Shown: positions 15,244 through 24,372, numbered from the stretch's first letter. The stretch: 64,000 nt of DNA from Hyphomicrobium sp. 99 (GCF_000384335.2 NZ_KQ031382.1:2987545-3051544); one strand, 5' to 3'. Notes: generated from the sequence alone by a model not told the origin. Numbers and translations: made by a program.

Positions 15244-16089
15244 ATGCCAACGGTTCTCATCACTGGAACATCGTCCGGCTTCGGCCTCGTGACAGCTGTC
15301 GAGCTTGCAAAACGCGGCTGGGACGTCATCGCCACAATGCGGGATGTCGCTAAGCGAAAGCCACTCGATCTCGAATTGGCGGCTGCGGGCGTGAGCTCGA
15401 AGGTCCGCGTCGAACAGCTCGATGTGACGGATGCTGCATCGATCGATCGTGCGGTGGCGAGCCTCGATCTTCCCAATCATCCGCTCGACGCCGTCATCCA
15501 CAATGCCGGCGTCGCCGTTGGCGGAGCGTTCGAGGATTTGGACGATGAGCACGTCCGTCGCGTCATGGAGGTCAATTTTTTCGGAGTGTTGGCGCTGACG
15601 AAGCGCTTGCTCCCCTCATTCCGCGCCCAGAGGCGGGGTCGCATCGTCATCATGTCGAGCGAAGCGGCCTTCGCCGGCCTGCCCGGTAACTCACCGTACG
15701 GCGCCGCGAAGTGGGCAATCGAAGGCTGGGCGGAATCGCTTGCCTACGAGGTCGAGCACTTCAACATCGATATCATTCTGATCGAGCCCGGCGCATATCG
15801 CACGAACATCTGGGAAAGTTCGCCGCGGGTGTTACCGAAGACGAGCGCCTATTATCCGCTTCTTCGTCACCTCGAGGTGACGGTCGACGCGCACGTCGCC
15901 AAAACAGCACGCGATCCCATCGAGGTCGCCAAAGCCGTCGCGAATGCTCTCGAATCCCCGCGGCCCCGATTTCGAAATCCGGTGGGACCGACGGCCAAGA
16001 TCATGCACTTCACGCGCGGCAAACTGCCAAGCACCACGGTGCGGAAATTCTTTAGCCGATTTTTCTCACTGAATAAGGTTCGCTGGTAA
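15244..16089 (+). CDS. Short-chain dehydrogenase/reductase
   Basis: A 281-residue NAD(P)-dependent oxidoreductase of the classical SDR type. The cofactor motif is TGTSSGFG (residues 7-14), the NAG motif is at 87-89, the catalytic set is S139, Y152 and K156 (PYGAAK), and the PG motif follows (IEPGAYRTN). R33 after the second strand hints at NADP. GCGGAGGTTTCATA precedes the ATG. Substrate unknown; the C-terminal extension of about 40 residues (RGKLPSTTVRKFF) is typical of retinol-dehydrogenase-like SDRs. It stands alone. Confidence 0.92.
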   Translation: MPTVLITGTSSGFGLVTAVELAKRGWDVIATMRDVAKRKPLDLELAAAGVSSKVRVEQLDVTDAASIDRAVASLDLPNHPLDAVIHNAGVAVGGAFEDLDDEHVRRVMEVNFFGVLALTKRLLPSFRAQRRGRIVIMSSEAAFAGLPGNSPYGAAKWAIEGWAESLAYEVEHFNIDIILIEPGAYRTNIWESSPRVLPKTSAYYPLLRHLEVTVDAHVAKTARDPIEVAKAVANALESPRPRFRNPVGPTAKIMHFTRGKLPSTTVRKFFSRFFSLNKVRW

Positions 16090-16127
16090 CCGCGTCCGGT
16101 GATTTAAGCATCGGGCACCAGCCGGAG

Positions 16128-16154
16128 CCGCCGCCCGCGTCGAGCAGGCGGCGG
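16128..16154. terminator. GC-rich stem between convergent genes
   Basis: CCGCCGCC (16128-16135) pairs with GGCGGCGG (16147-16154) between the SDR gene and the minus-strand gene at 16180. There is no T-run, so it is at best a weak terminator. Confidence 0.35.
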
Positions 16155-16179
16155 TTAGTTCGAAACGAGCTGACGCTGA

Positions 16180-16440
16180 CTACTTCCGTTCGCGCTTGTA
16201 TTGCTCGATGTCGGCTTGCGTGACCTCGGTCGATTTTCCGAGCGCCTGAATGCAGCCATCAGTCAGCATTTTGCGGTGCTCGCGCATGCACTGTCTTGCC
16301 GGTTCCGTGCCAACCTTGTGCTGGCTGCAATAGGCTGCGTAATCCGAAGAGCACGCATCCTTGACGGCTTGACTGACCGCGAAAGCACAACCCGACGACA
16401 AGCCAAGCGTCAACGCCGCCAGAATTGCGACCTTCTGCAT
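16180..16440 (-). CDS. Small exported cysteine-containing protein
   Basis: An 86-residue protein with a signal peptide (MQKVAILAALTLGLSSGCAF, cut near FAV). The mature part has four Cys (DACSSDY, AAYCSQH, RQCMREH, DGCIQAL) in two pairs, likely disulfide-bonded in the periplasm, and a charged C-terminus. The Cys spacing recalls small cysteine-rich-repeat proteins common in Rhizobiales. Function unknown. Confidence 0.72.
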   Translation of the reverse strand: MQKVAILAALTLGLSSGCAFAVSQAVKDACSSDYAAYCSQHKVGTEPARQCMREHRKMLTDGCIQALGKSTEVTQADIEQYKRERK

Positions 16441-16757
16441 ATTGAATCATCCTTCAATGCTTTTCCCCTGACGCAACGCAAATGACCTGACGTTGTTCCG
16501 CGGTCAAGGGCGACAAACTGAAACGCAACAGGGCAAGAAGGATGTGAAAATAAACGACCGCGCTTAGCGCAGATCTGCAAACTTTTCTTGCATGAAGAAT
16601 GCGCGCACGTTGCCCGAAGCTACACGAACCGCACAAGATATGTGCTCTCACGCATTAAAAGATGACACCTTCATCACGCGATCCGCGAGCGCACGCCGTG
16701 ATCAAATTTTATACGATTTGAAAGTCTGGCGCTTCCGCGTCTCAATCTCGCGCGGCA
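16441..16757. other. Intergenic stretch, nothing recognised
   Basis: About 317 bases, more AT-rich than the genes, between two minus-strand genes. A plus-strand frame at 16592-16879 runs into the cyclase gene antisense and lacks a ribosome site. No stems or repeats stand out. Confidence 0.5.
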
Positions 16758-18005
16758 TCATTTCATGCGAAACTTACGGTCTGTCATATCGACGACGTCC
16801 GCGATCGGCAGTCGTGGTGAGACCTGATTGCGCCCGTTGCGTTTCGCCGCATAGAGCGCCGAGTCGGCTGCCGAAATGATGGCTCCCACCCGCACCTCCC
16901 GGCTTACGATGGCGGACGCCACGCCCATGCTCACGGTCACCACTTCGCCGAGCGCCAGCGCCGGATGAGGAATGGCAGCATCCTCGATGGCGCACCGGAT
17001 ACGCTCTGAAATTTTGATTGCGGTCGGCAGGTCTATTCCGCGTAGGACCAGGATGAACTCCTCGCCGCCGAATCGGAACGCCGCGTCGACATGATCTCGA
17101 AGTTCGCTTTGTATGATGCCGGCAACCCGCTTGAGGCAGACGTCGCCCGCCTGATGACCCGCGGTGTCGTTGAACGCCTTGAAATGGTCGATGTCGAGCA
17201 GCACGATAGCCAGCTCTTCACCAATAGCCTTGCACTGATTGCAGACCTCGATCACCTCATCGAGCGAGCGGCGATTGCGAAGTCCGGTCAACGGATCGCG
17301 GCGACTTTCGACGTCGAGATCGCGTCGCTGCAATCGCCCGCGCAGGGATAGGAGGAAGTTCATCCGCATCTCGCGCTCAAGCACATACGATGCGAAGATC
17401 GATAGGATGACGGCACAGCCGAAAACGGCGTTCGCCGAAACCTGAAATTCAAAGGGATAGGCGGGCAGCATTGCCAAGCCCACGGCGTGCATCGCGACGC
17501 ATCCGAGGCAAGCCGCCACCGCGTACCAGAAACGTACACGCTGCACCATCGTGATGAAAAGCACGATGAGAATGATAATCTGGCGCTGAGCATCATGATG
17601 CGGACTATGGCCGATCAGCATCAAATAGAGGTTGCTTCCTCCGCCCAGGATGACCGCGCCGGCCGCCACCAGAAATTCGCGAACGGCAACAGGCGGGTTC
17701 AAAAACAGAGCCGCAATCAACAAAAATCCAATTGGCGTAATGATGCCGAGACGCAGCCCCACCGCCGTTTGAAAGGTATCGGGCGCGGTCAGCCAGTCCG
17801 ATATCAAGAACAGATTGTAGAGAACAATGCCGAACAGCCCGCCGATCGCGAGCTGTCGGCACCGATCAGCGCCGACCTCGCGCTCGAATGCAGCCTCGAG
17901 TCGCCGGGGGAACATCAATAAGGGAAAGCCGGAGTCAATCGTCCTCTCGACAATCGTCGAGTCGATCCCGGCAGGTATTGTTTCGACGGTCACTCGGTCC
18001 ATCAT
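16758..18005 (-). CDS. Membrane diguanylate cyclase (GGDEF)
   Basis: A 415-residue protein. Residues about 50-225 hold five to six membrane helices (for example LAIGGLFGIVLYNLFLIS and LGIITPIGFLLIAALFL), followed by a GGDEF domain from about 235 (DPLTGLRNRRSLDE; IVLLDIDHFKAFND). The active-site motif is GGEEF at 313-317 with the usual RFGG lead, so c-di-GMP synthesis is expected. The inhibitory RxxD site five residues upstream is absent (DHVD there), so product inhibition is probably weak. It has no nearby EAL or PilZ partner. The signal sensed by the membrane part is unknown. Confidence 0.92.
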   Translation of the reverse strand: MMDRVTVETIPAGIDSTIVERTIDSGFPLLMFPRRLEAAFEREVGADRCRQLAIGGLFGIVLYNLFLISDWLTAPDTFQTAVGLRLGIITPIGFLLIAALFLNPPVAVREFLVAAGAVILGGGSNLYLMLIGHSPHHDAQRQIIILIVLFITMVQRVRFWYAVAACLGCVAMHAVGLAMLPAYPFEFQVSANAVFGCAVILSIFASYVLEREMRMNFLLSLRGRLQRRDLDVESRRDPLTGLRNRRSLDEVIEVCNQCKAIGEELAIVLLDIDHFKAFNDTAGHQAGDVCLKRVAGIIQSELRDHVDAAFRFGGEEFILVLRGIDLPTAIKISERIRCAIEDAAIPHPALALGEVVTVSMGVASAIVSREVRVGAIISAADSALYAAKRNGRNQVSPRLPIADVVDMTDRKFRMK

Positions 18006-18328
18006 ACGCAGTTCTGCTCAGTTTGCAGCTTGAGCAAAAGCAACGTTAAGGCCGGGCCCCTTAATAGGAGGTACACAGAATAGCTGATCAGAAGAGTCGA
18101 AATTTGTCAGTTATGAACATTTCCTAGAACCGGCCTCCATGTTGAGGACCGCTCAAAAAGGAAATGCCAGCCAACTGTTAGAAAATGCCGTTTCTTTTCA
18201 GATGACTAGAGCATCCGCAGTTTCTGAAGAAATCCGGATACATCGGCCAAGTTTCGATTAAGAAAACCAAAAGCGATTACCCAACCCTGCAGCGGATTTT
18301 TAGAAGAATGATTGCAGGATGCTTAATG
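18006..18328. other. Intergenic stretch, nothing recognised
   Basis: About 323 bases between the cyclase and the MFS gene, AT-rich, without clear stems, repeats or frames. It should hold the cyclase promoter, but I cannot place it. Confidence 0.5.
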
Positions 18329-19600
18329 TCATTCATGAACGACTGCTTCATCGAGCATCGCAGCGCGCGTCCGTCCTGGTCTAGAGCGGAGGCCCGGCTT
18401 GACCAGTAGAAGCAGAAGGCCCGCCACGAGGATCATTCCGCTCGCAGCCTGAAAGGTCGCGCTGAACGGTATGTGCTGCTCCTTCAAACGGCCGCCGACA
18501 TAAGTCATGACGCCGCCGGCCGTCGTACCTGCAAAATTCAACAGACCGTACGCGGTCGCCCGGAAGCGAAAATCGACGACCGTGCATGTTGCCGGCATCA
18601 GGTTGGCATCGAGAAATCCCTGCGACATGCCCGCAACGACGATGCACCCGAGAATGATCGGGACGTATTCAACGGCTCCCATAAGAAACAGACAAGGCGA
18701 AGCGATGATAAACCCAATCGCTGGCACCAGAGCGCGCGCCCGCACATTCCATCCCGCCCACCAGTCCGAGACATTGCTCGCGATCAGCATTCCGAGAAAC
18801 GCCGCGCCGTTGAACGTCATCGGGCCGTAAACCCCGGCCCACGCCGGATCGACGCCGAGTTCGGACCGGAAGAACTCCGCGAGCCAGTTCCGAACCGGCC
18901 AATAGGCGGCGCCGTCCAGCACGTTCATCGCGAGCAGCAGGAGAAAGCCCGGCGTCGATAAGAGTGACGCGAACGCGGACGCCCCCGTCGAAGGAGCGTT
19001 GACATCCTCCCGAGCAGCTGAAGCCTCGACCTCTACCCGAGACGGAAAAATAATCGTCAGCAGAAGCGCGTAGGCGACTCCGATACCGCCGATGATGAGA
19101 AAGACCGGGCGCCATCCGAACGCTTCGGCCATGAAGCCGCCGAGACCTCCGAGCACCGAACCCGCGTAGACCCCACTCAAATGCAAGCCCGTTGCCCGGC
19201 TGCGCGTCGGTCCGCGATGATATTCGACGATCAACGCGACCGCCGCCGGCATATAGAAGGCTTCACTAACGCCAAGGGTCGCGCGCGCAGCAAGCATGCC
19301 CCAGAATGAGGTGACGAGACCGCTCGCAAAGGTGGCGACGGACCAGACGACGAGACTGGCCAAAATGACCTTCTTCTTGCCGACGCGATCAGCGACGTAC
19401 CCGGCGAGCGGGGAGCAGAAGCCGTAAACCCAAAGGAAAACCGACGACAAGAGGCCGAATTTCTCGTCACCGAGATGGAGATCGGCCTTGATGTGACCAG
19501 GCATCGTAACGACGAGTTGCCGGTCGAGATAATTGAGCAGCGCGACAGCCCACAGCAAGCCGACAATCGCCCACGCCGTGCGGCTCGCTTTTGTCGTCAT
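18329..19600 (-). CDS. MFS transporter, anion/sugar-acid symporter-like
   Basis: A 423-residue carrier with 12 predicted helices. The N-terminal pattern (LLWAVALLNYLDRQLV, then GLLSSVFLWVYGFCSPLAGY and ADRVGKKKVI) is that of the anion:cation symporter branch, whose members take up organic or sugar acids; the substrate here cannot be told. The conserved loop 2-3 motif ADRVGKKK is present. A cytoplasmic linker rich in Ala and Glu splits the two halves. Transcribed alone; no catabolic genes adjoin. Confidence 0.88.
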   Translation of the reverse strand: MTTKASRTAWAIVGLLWAVALLNYLDRQLVVTMPGHIKADLHLGDEKFGLLSSVFLWVYGFCSPLAGYVADRVGKKKVILASLVVWSVATFASGLVTSFWGMLAARATLGVSEAFYMPAAVALIVEYHRGPTRSRATGLHLSGVYAGSVLGGLGGFMAEAFGWRPVFLIIGGIGVAYALLLTIIFPSRVEVEASAAREDVNAPSTGASAFASLLSTPGFLLLLAMNVLDGAAYWPVRNWLAEFFRSELGVDPAWAGVYGPMTFNGAAFLGMLIASNVSDWWAGWNVRARALVPAIGFIIASPCLFLMGAVEYVPIILGCIVVAGMSQGFLDANLMPATCTVVDFRFRATAYGLLNFAGTTAGGVMTYVGGRLKEQHIPFSATFQAASGMILVAGLLLLLVKPGLRSRPGRTRAAMLDEAVVHE

Positions 19601-19647
19601 TCCCCGTCGCGCCCCGATCCCCGTCGCGACTTACGCCGAAGCGAGCC

Positions 19648-19932
19648 TCACCGCAACCGGTAGCAATTGTGAAAGACGCGCGGAGATCGCGTGACGTCGT
19701 AACCGGCCAGGCATTGAACGAGATAATTTTCGTTGGGTTTCTTGAACAGGATGAAGGTCGAACGGTTGTCGGAGTTGCTGGCGTAGCCCGCGATCTGCCA
19801 GCCCGCTGTCATCAGCTGCTCGATCGATCCGGCGGATTCATCCGAGATCGCATCGGCGTCGGCAGCAGCGACGGAAACAACCGACGAGATCGAAATACCA
19901 GCAATGAAAACGGCGAACGCGCGAGTGAACAT
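19648..19932 (-). CDS. Small exported protein
   Basis: A 94-residue protein from the ATG at 19932, preceded by GGGAGA seven to eight bases upstream. Signal peptide MFTRAFAVFIAGISISSVV, cut near AAADA. The mature part (IEQLMTAGWQIAGYASN, FILFKKPNENYLVQCLAGYD) looks like a small beta-rich periplasmic domain with two Cys near the end. Proteins of this look are frequent and unstudied in Rhizobiales. Confidence 0.7.
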   Translation of the reverse strand: MFTRAFAVFIAGISISSVVSVAAADADAISDESAGSIEQLMTAGWQIAGYASNSDNRSTFILFKKPNENYLVQCLAGYDVTRSPRVFHNCYRLR

Positions 19933-19955
19933 CGCATGATCTCCCGGCATAGAGT

Positions 19956-20543
19956 TCAGCTGCCGGAAGTGAGCGCCTCATGAGAACGCAGTCTCCGGCA
20001 ATCCGATGATACCATGTTGAAGCCGAGTAGTCCCGCTACCGTGACCTGCCACGGAAGCAACAGGACAACACCGCCATCGTAATAATTCGTCGCCGGCAAC
20101 AGCAGACCGAGCAAAGCTCCGGTCACGACCAAGCTGGCGCAAGCAAGCTTCGTTCTTAACGACGGCACGTAGACAGCTGCCCCCGCCCAGGTGATACCCG
20201 CTCCCACCAAGCCCGCAACGAAGCCCGCGAAATATGATTTCAAAAAACTCGGCCCTGTCGCCTCAAATAGCGGTCCGTCGATCTGGATCGCGACGTTGAC
20301 CGCCGCTTCCCACGCAACCCACGTCGTCAAAATGACCGTGATCGCACTGCCGGGAGAAACGTTTCCAAATCGCCAAACTCCGAGACCAACAACGAGGCCG
20401 AACCACAATCCGGTCAAAACCAGATAGAGGCCCGGTTGTGGCGCGGCCCCATAGTTGCCGCCAACGATTTGGCTGCCGAGAAGCGCCGACAGCGCTCCGC
20501 AGACGGCGAGAACGAACGCGGGATGGCGGAGAAGCGCTGACAT
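19956..20543 (-). CDS. Hypothetical membrane protein
   Basis: A 195-residue protein with about six hydrophobic helices (FVLAVCGALSALLGSQIV, LYLVLTGLWFGLVVGLGVW, FAGFVAGLVGAGITWAGA and others) and a short polar tail. No family recognised. It ends 23 bases before the small exported gene that follows it on the same strand, so the two may share a transcript. Confidence 0.65.
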   Translation of the reverse strand: MSALLRHPAFVLAVCGALSALLGSQIVGGNYGAAPQPGLYLVLTGLWFGLVVGLGVWRFGNVSPGSAITVILTTWVAWEAAVNVAIQIDGPLFEATGPSFLKSYFAGFVAGLVGAGITWAGAAVYVPSLRTKLACASLVVTGALLGLLLPATNYYDGGVVLLLPWQVTVAGLLGFNMVSSDCRRLRSHEALTSGS

Positions 20544-20731
20544 TTAAGAGCACTCGCCGAGATGACATCGATCGGATTAAAGCGCGTCGCGATGGCTAGA
20601 GAATGTTCGAGAAAAGGCCGTGCGCTGTCTATTCAGCGAACTTGGTAACCAGGGAACAACCTTAATCGACTAGACGTTACTCGCCTACGCTCATTCATTC
20701 CTGCCTAATCAGTCACACCGGGAGAAGTCCA

Positions 20732-20863
20732 ATGAAAGTCGCTGCTCTTGGAATATGCATTGCCGCGTTGATGCTCGGAGCCTGCCGTCGTGAAACGCCG
20801 GAATACACACCGATGAAGCTCGGTGGACCAGCATCGGTTTCTCAAGACGCTACGCAGCGCTAA
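20732..20863 (+). CDS. 43-residue lipoprotein
   Basis: A short gene with a strong ribosome site (GGGAGAAG, seven bases before the ATG). The product begins MKVAALGICIAALMLGAC, giving a lipobox L-G-A-C and lipidated Cys at residue 18, followed by RRETPEYTPMKLGGP, a short exposed peptide. Very small outer-membrane lipoproteins of this type are common. The positive residues after Cys do not suggest inner-membrane retention. Confidence 0.65.
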   Translation: MKVAALGICIAALMLGACRRETPEYTPMKLGGPASVSQDATQR

Positions 20864-21097
20864 CACATCACTTCCTGCAGTAATTTCACGTTCAATTCGT
20901 AGTTCAGCATCAATAAAGTGCAGCGCCGGCGCCACGCATTGCGCGTATCGTCAGCGCTGCTTCACTTTGGCAATTGAGACAGCACCCGAGTCGAACGTAC
21001 GCTTGTTTCAACGTCTGAAAAAACTTTTCGGGGTCACGCACAAGTTGGGATCGAGCGGCAGATCAGCTGCCGCATCGGTGGACGATTTGGAGCGATC

Positions 21098-21217
21098 ATG
21101 ACGGAAAAGACCGACGCTATCTTTGCCATTGCTCTCCTCATCTTGACGATCGTCGGTTTGGCTATCTCATCAGCCGCGCACGCTGACGAGGCGCGCTTCC
21201 TTACATATCTTCACTGA
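21098..21217 (+). CDS. 39-residue membrane peptide
   Basis: ATG at 21098 with GGAG five bases upstream; the product MTEKTDAIFAIALLILTIVG continues with a small polar tail (AAHADEARFLTYLH), giving one membrane helix. The ATG overlaps, as ATGA, the stop of an open frame that runs from 20823 and whose last 30 codons (VRLFQRLKKLFGVTHK) look protein-like, so a coupled upstream peptide starting at a TTG near 20965 is possible but unproved. Confidence 0.45.
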   Translation: MTEKTDAIFAIALLILTIVGLAISSAAHADEARFLTYLH

Positions 21218-21264
21218 TCAAATTTTATTACGGCGCTCGAGCGCGACCCGGTTAGTCGCCCGTA

Positions 21265-22302
21265 TCAGTCGTAGATATACGTGACCATGAACGTGCGGTC
21301 GGCAAGATTGGAACCGGCCGGCGGTATCGGATAGCTCGTCTGCTTGGCGGCGAACACCACGTCCTGATTGAGCGACGGATCCTTCGCGCCTGAGAGCAAC
21401 TTGACCTCGACGACATTGCCGCTTTCCGAAAGCAGAATTCTCACCGTGACGCGGCCAAGCGCGTTGGTGAGCTGCGGCATGGTCTGCTGTAGCGCACGGA
21501 TCACCGCCCGCGCGAAAGCGTCATTAAGGCCGGATCGCGTAATACCGGGCGGCCGTTGAAACGCAGCCCCGCCGCCTCCACCGAACGACGGCGCCACCGG
21601 TGCCGAAAGATCGAGAGCCGCAAGATTCTGCTTTTTCGCCTTCGCCGGTGGCTTGGGCGCAGGCTTGGCGGCCTTCTTCGTCTCAGGCTTCGGTTCAGTC
21701 TTGGTCTCGGGCTTCGCCTCAGGATTGGGCTTCGGCTTGTCCTGGCTCTGCATCTTCGACGGATCTTCATTCTCAAGCGAGAACAGATCCGGAGGATTGC
21801 TGTCCGGGCTCGTATCGTCGAGCTTGGCGACCGCCTGCTCCGGCTTCACAGGGTCGGGCTCCGCCGTCTCCTCCGGAACGGGAGGCGTCTCGGGCTGGGG
21901 CTTCTCCTGGGCTTGCGGAGGCGGCGGCTGGGGTTCGGACTGAGGCTCTTGCTTGGCCTCTTCCGGCTTCGGCGTAGGAACAGGCTGCGGCGGCGGCTTC
22001 GCCTCCTGCGTCGGAGCAGGTGGGCCGGGCGGTGGCGTGACCGGCTCATCCGCCATCGCGCGATCTTTGAGATCGGACTCTGTCACCAGCGAAACGCTGA
22101 TCGCATCGTCGGCGCCAGTCTCGCTGCCTAGACGCTTTGGATTGCCGTGCGTGATGGCGCTTATGAAAAACGAAGCGTGGAATATCACTGCACACGCAAG
22201 CGCGATGTAGAAATTCCGCTCGCGGTTCGACGTGCCCGCGCCCCAGCGCGCGAAGCCCGCAACAGAAAGACCAGCCGTTGTTCCCACGTCTTCGGCAGTC
22301 AT
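21265..22302 (-). CDS. TonB-family energy transducer
   Basis: A 345-residue protein from the ATG at 22302; a TTG at 22338 would add 12 residues. A short cytoplasmic N-terminus, one membrane helix (FYIALACAVIFHASFFISAI), then a long Pro/Glu/Lys-rich periplasmic spacer and a C-terminal TonB/TolA-like domain of about 90 residues (RVTVRILLSESGNVVEVKLLSG, then TSYPIPPAGSNLADRTFMV). It should couple inner-membrane energy to an outer-membrane receptor, or play a TolA-like role. No ExbB/ExbD or receptor gene is nearby. A Gly run precedes the C-terminal domain. Confidence 0.85.
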   Translation of the reverse strand: MTAEDVGTTAGLSVAGFARWGAGTSNRERNFYIALACAVIFHASFFISAITHGNPKRLGSETGADDAISVSLVTESDLKDRAMADEPVTPPPGPPAPTQEAKPPPQPVPTPKPEEAKQEPQSEPQPPPPQAQEKPQPETPPVPEETAEPDPVKPEQAVAKLDDTSPDSNPPDLFSLENEDPSKMQSQDKPKPNPEAKPETKTEPKPETKKAAKPAPKPPAKAKKQNLAALDLSAPVAPSFGGGGGAAFQRPPGITRSGLNDAFARAVIRALQQTMPQLTNALGRVTVRILLSESGNVVEVKLLSGAKDPSLNQDVVFAAKQTSYPIPPAGSNLADRTFMVTYIYD

Positions 22303-22511
22303 ATTTCTATGTTCGATCCCAACGGTAGCTAATTTCAATTCTTGCCCCGGCCCGAACCAGAGATGATAGTTGATCGGCGGAAAAACGCCGAGATGGCATG
22401 TAAGCGATTATCTGTGATGCGCCCTGAGGTCGCGGGAAAAAGACCGTCGCATTCAAACTAGGCGATTCGCTGAAGCTGGTGATTGGAGCTCTCGCATCAT
22501 GAAGGCGCCCT

Positions 22512-23333
22512 ATGTCCCGTAAAAAGAAGGAAACTGGGGGGGAAATCCGCGCCGGCATCGGCGGTTGGACATTCGAACCCTGGCGCGGCGTTTTCTATCC
22601 CGACGGCCTTCCCCATGCAAAAGAGCTGGAATACGCTAGCCACCATCTTGCCACGATTGAGGTCAACGGCACCTACTATCGAACGCAGACGCCGTCGACG
22701 TTTGAGAGCTGGGCGAAGCAAAGTCCCGATAATTTTGTCTTTTCCTTGAAAGGTCCGCGCTTCACGACGAACCGTCGCGTCCTGGCGGAAGCGGGAGATT
22801 CCATCCAGCGCTTTATCGATTCGGGCATAACCGAACTCGGATCAAAGCTTGGTCCCCTGCTTTGGCAATTCGCGCCGACGAAAAAGTTCGACGAAGCGGA
22901 CTTCGGCGCTTTCCTCGATCTCCTACCCGCGAAGGTCGGGGGGCACGAGTTGAAGCATGCAGTCGAACCGCGTCATCCGTCTTTTTGCACACCGGAGTTC
23001 ATAAAACTCGCGCGGAAGGAGTCCGTCGCCATCGTCTTCGCCGATCACGCGACTTACCCTGCAATCGCCGACGTCACGAGCGACTTCGTATACGCGCGGC
23101 TGCAGACCGGTAACGACTCGATCCCAACGGCATACAAGCCGAAGGTACTCGACCAATGGGCCGAACGCGCGAAAGCTTGGGCCTCCGGCGGCGCGCCTCC
23201 CGATCTTCCGATCATCGACGCGAGCGCAAAGCCCACGCATTCGCCGCGCGATGTCTTCATCTACTTCATTCACGAAGGCAAAGTGCGCGCTCCGGCTGCC
23301 GCAATGGCGTTTCAGGAGCGCGTCTCAGGCTGA
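22512..23333 (+). CDS. DUF72 family protein (YecE-like)
   Basis: A 273-residue protein with a TIM-barrel-like DUF72 fold; no enzymatic activity has been settled for the family. Typical signatures are GIGGWTFEPWRGVFYP at the start, YASHHLATIEVNGTYYR, FSLKGPRFTTNRR, LLWQFAPTKKFD and VEPRHPSF. Length is normal for the family. It stands alone, convergent with msrB (26 bases between stops). Confidence 0.9.
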   Translation: MSRKKKETGGEIRAGIGGWTFEPWRGVFYPDGLPHAKELEYASHHLATIEVNGTYYRTQTPSTFESWAKQSPDNFVFSLKGPRFTTNRRVLAEAGDSIQRFIDSGITELGSKLGPLLWQFAPTKKFDEADFGAFLDLLPAKVGGHELKHAVEPRHPSFCTPEFIKLARKESVAIVFADHATYPAIADVTSDFVYARLQTGNDSIPTAYKPKVLDQWAERAKAWASGGAPPDLPIIDASAKPTHSPRDVFIYFIHEGKVRAPAAAMAFQERVSG

Positions 23334-23358
23334 GAGCCTGATCGCGGGTCAACGGCGG

Positions 23359-23775
23359 CTACTTCTTAGCCGCCGCGTCTCCGTCTTCATCGAGATTAAG
23401 ACAGACGGAGTTGATGCAATAGCGTTTCCCGCTCTCCGTCGGGCCATCATCGAAAACGTGGCCGAGATGCGAGCCGCAGCGCGCACACGTGATCTCAGTG
23501 CGAACCATGCCGTGCGTGGTGTCGGTATGATATTCGACCGCCCCCGGAAGCGCCTCGTCGAAGGACGGCCAGCCAGTTCCGGAATCGAACTTTGCATCGG
23601 ATGAAAACAGCGGGTTGCCGCAAGCCGCGCACGTGAACGTGCCGTCGCTATCGACCTCGAGATATTCGCCCGTGAACGGCCGTTCCGTGCCCTTCTCGCG
23701 TAGCACGCGATACTGCTCAGGCGTCAATCGCTTGCGCCACTCGGACTCGTCCACCGGCATCGATTTCTTTTCCAT
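23359..23775 (-). CDS. msrB: Peptide methionine (R)-S-oxide reductase
   Basis: A 138-residue enzyme that reduces methionine-R-sulfoxide in proteins with thioredoxin. The four zinc cysteines are in CAACGN and CARCGSH, and the catalytic Cys is in RYCINSVCLN, followed by a further Cys three residues on. The GTGWPSF and HLGHVFDDGP motifs are intact. No signal peptide, so cytoplasmic. The ATG at 23775 gives the standard N-terminus; the frame continues six residues further. msrA is not in the window. Confidence 0.96.
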   Translation of the reverse strand: MEKKSMPVDESEWRKRLTPEQYRVLREKGTERPFTGEYLEVDSDGTFTCAACGNPLFSSDAKFDSGTGWPSFDEALPGAVEYHTDTTHGMVRTEITCARCGSHLGHVFDDGPTESGKRYCINSVCLNLDEDGDAAAKK

Positions 23776-23837
23776 GCGCCCTATATCCGTCAACTGCTGT
23801 TGAGCTGCAAGTGGATACGCTGCGGCGTCGGCAATCG

Positions 23838-24095
23838 TTACCTGCGGGCGCGCCAGTCGGGCCTACGAAGATAGAAAGGTCTCGGCGGAGGTGCTCGCTC
23901 GTAGCAAAATCGCGAATAGCAGCCGCTCGGCCATCCCCATCGATCCATCAGATCCGCATTCTCGGGCGTCAACCGCCCCGCACGATATTCGGCACGAGCA
24001 TGCTCGACGTCGAATATTGAATCCCCAGCCGCGGCAGCATTGGAGAGCATCACGGCTAGCAGAAAAGGAGCAGCGATGCGCAGTGCAGTCCTCAT
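23838..24095 (-). CDS. Small exported protein, VE-ARA family (paralogue 3)
   Basis: An 85-residue protein with a signal peptide (MRTALRIAAPFLLAVMLSNA, cut near AAAGDS) and the motif SIFDVEHARAEYRAGRL, then a Trp/Pro/Arg-rich tail (FYLRRPDWRARR). AAGGAATGGGTT precedes the ATG. It aligns in the motif region with the tandem pair at 10.2-11.1 kb. Function unknown. Confidence 0.7.
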   Translation of the reverse strand: MRTALRIAAPFLLAVMLSNAAAAGDSIFDVEHARAEYRAGRLTPENADLMDRWGWPSGCYSRFCYERAPPPRPFYLRRPDWRARR

Positions 24096-24372
24096 AACCC
24101 ATTCCTTGTTCCGAGATGTTCAGCGGCCGGCGTAACAGCCCAGAAGCTAGCTCGCTCGGCTAAGCTCTGCTCCGACAAGCCGAAACGTGGTGAGCAATGA
24201 GTTTCGATGGCGCGACGAAATCATCAGAAATGGCATAAGCCCTGGCTGTTCCACGCGCACTCGATGCCTCGCCATTGCCACGTTGGTGGAGCGAATCTGG
24301 TAAACAGGGAGAATAAATCCGGGGCTCCGTGGCGACGCCGTGCCCCTTCGCCGAAACAATGAGGAGCACATC

